Shown: positions 62,863 to 64,000 of the stretch, piece after piece | Numbering within the stretch: position 1 is the first letter of the stretch | Layout of the letters: the number at the start of each line of letters is the position of its first letter | Assembly: GCA_023391625.1 (NCBI GenBank) | Contig: JAEWAN010000006.1 | Coordinates: 372,001-436,000 of the forward strand | Source of the DNA: Bacteroidota bacterium | Lineage (GTDB): Bacteria; Bacteroidota; Bacteroidia; Bacteroidales; Paludibacteraceae | Length of the DNA: 64,000 nt | Reading direction: 5' to 3' | The notes under the pieces: generated by a model | What the model saw: the letters and a program-made list of their open reading frames with translations, nothing else | Database searches by the model: none | Told to the model about the DNA's origin: nothing | Program-made: the position numbers and the translations under genes

Positions 62863-64000
62863 ATGAGTATAGAGTCGACTATAGGAGCAATTGTTGCAGA
62901 AGCCGTAAAGTCATTATACGGTATGGATACCACTCCCGAACAGGTACAAATTCAAAAGACAAAAAAAGAATTTGAAGGTGATGTTACCGTAGTTGTTTTT
63001 CCATTTGTAAAGGCAGCACGGAAATCTCCGGAACAAGCAGCCAGCGAAATAGGCGAATATCTGGTAAAAAATCAGGAATTTATTTCCGGATTTAACGTAA
63101 TCAAAGGTTTCCTTAATCTTGTAATCAACAAATCATACTGGATCAAAGAATTAAACAGGATTAAAGAAGACAACCAGTACGGTACACAGGCTGTCAGTGA
63201 TGATGCTGCTTTGATGATGATAGAATATTCTTCACCTAATACCAACAAGCCTCTTCACCTTGGTCATATCCGTAACAACCTATTAGGATACAGTATATCA
63301 GAAATACAAAAAGCCAACGGATGGAAAGTCATAAAAACAAATATCGTAAATGACAGGGGTATACACATTTGTAAGTCCATGTTGGCATGGAAGCTTTTCG
63401 GGAACGGTGAAACTCCTGAAAGTTCCGGCATGAAAGGCGACCACCTGGTTGGGAAATATTACGTTGTATTTGATCAAAAATACAAAGCCGAAATAAAAGA
63501 ACTTATGGCAAAAGGTATGAGCGAGGAAGATGCCAAGAAAAATGCCCCGCTTATACAGGAAGCTCAAAAAATGCTTTTTGCCTGGGAAAAAGGCGATCCG
63601 GAAGTCCGCTCTCTTTGGGAAATGATGAACAGCTGGGTATATGCCGGATTCGATGAAACTTACAAGAAATTAGGCGTTGACTTCGATAAAATATACTATG
63701 AATCCGAAACCTATCTGGAAGGGAAATCAAAAGTAGAAGAAGGGCTGGAAAAAGGCGCATTTTACCGCCGTGAAGATGGTTCCGTGTGGGCAGATCTTAC
63801 AAAAGACGGACTGGATGAAAAGCTGCTTCTTCGAGCCGACGGAACTTCTGTTTATATGACACAGGATATCGGTACTGCCAAGATCCGCTATGAAGATTAT
63901 CCTATCAACAAGATGGTATATGTCGTTGGAAACGAACAAAATTATCATTTCCAGGTGTTATCCATTTTGCTGGACAGACTTGGATTTGAATGGGGAAAAA
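62863..64000 (+). CDS. argS: Arginyl-tRNA synthetase (3'-truncated by window edge)
   Basis: First 379 codons of a class I synthetase that charges tRNA(Arg). The start MSIESTIGAIVAEAV leads the additional N-terminal domain (about 1-110, tRNA D-loop binding). The catalytic core opens with the HIGH-type motif in YSSPNTNKPLHLGHIRNNLLG (given in parts: SSPNTNK, HLGH). The KMSKS loop and the anticodon-binding domain lie beyond the window. Typical ArgS of the phylum is about 590 residues, so roughly 210 codons are missing. -7 element 24 bases upstream. Confidence 0.95.
   Translation, partial: MSIESTIGAIVAEAVKSLYGMDTTPEQVQIQKTKKEFEGDVTVVVFPFVKAARKSPEQAASEIGEYLVKNQEFISGFNVIKGFLNLVINKSYWIKELNRIKEDNQYGTQAVSDDAALMMIEYSSPNTNKPLHLGHIRNNLLGYSISEIQKANGWKVIKTNIVNDRGIHICKSMLAWKLFGNGETPESSGMKGDHLVGKYYVVFDQKYKAEIKELMAKGMSEEDAKKNAPLIQEAQKMLFAWEKGDPEVRSLWEMMNSWVYAGFDETYKKLGVDFDKIYYESETYLEGKSKVEEGLEKGAFYRREDGSVWADLTKDGLDEKLLLRADGTSVYMTQDIGTAKIRYEDYPINKMVYVVGNEQNYHFQVLSILLDRLGFEWGK

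Noticed and set aside
1..64000. tRNA/rRNA genes, CRISPR arrays, intact insertion sequences, prophage genes
   Set aside because: No cloverleaf-like TTCGAANCC sequences, regularly spaced repeats, transposase or phage genes were recognised by reading both strands; a search tool could still find something subtle.

Overview
The window is a 64 kb chromosomal segment of a Bacteroidota bacterium, most likely order Bacteroidales. Three things support this. Genes are repeatedly preceded by the Bacteroidota -7 promoter element TAnnTTTG, often with a TTG or TTTG about 19-21 bases upstream. There are families typical of the phylum: DUF3078, OMP beta-barrel proteins with a carboxypeptidase-like N-terminal domain, LpxK next to purine nucleoside phosphorylase, and NspC. 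Finally, type IX secretion is present, shown by PorZ and by three glycosidases with Por-type C-terminal sorting domains. The DNA is AT-rich. I cannot name the genus. No tRNA, rRNA, CRISPR array, intact insertion sequence or phage gene was recognised.

Layout. 1-7165: CorA, phosphodiesterase, glycosyltransferase, porZ-rdgB and an NSS-type Na+ symporter. 7221-13225: an accessory patch in which an outer-membrane protein gene and an S41-peptidase lipoprotein gene occur twice, separated by a TrmH-type methyltransferase, a SUI1 factor and a deleted copy (pseudogene) of the lipoprotein gene at 12611-13225. 13273-18955: housekeeping genes (LolC/E-type permease, rbfA, purine nucleoside phosphorylase, lpxK, pckA). 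19162-27059: an operon of three paralogous secreted GH43 enzymes resembling exo-beta-1,3-galactanases. 27446-29770: a BASS-like transporter, an EFR1 flavodoxin/ferredoxin and a lipoprotein. 29820-36449: envelope genes, including a third barrel + S41 lipoprotein pair and a TonB-type outer-membrane barrel. 36652-64000: mostly core genes (zupT, MetH-activation domain, trmD, argC, nspC, pyrE, argH, an exonuclease, an aminotransferase, patatin, UPF0102, rmuC, DUF3078, an ABC exporter, radC, ABC-F, argS), interspersed with smaller less-studied genes.

How genes work together. PorZ belongs to the cell-surface machinery that processes and attaches proteins carrying type IX sorting signals; the three GH43 enzymes carry exactly that signal and would be its cargo, acting on galactan side chains at the cell surface. 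Two barrel + S41 pairs and a third, independent one suggest a recurring outer-membrane/lipoprotease module. The most interesting items for follow-up are this module and its duplication, a peptide deformylase with a lipoprotein signal, a possible ~70-nt small RNA at 43.5 kb, a perfect palindrome at the pckA promoter, a MauE-thioredoxin fusion beside a Cys-rich mini-lipoprotein, and an uncatalogued 57-residue membrane protein at 44.8-45.0 kb.
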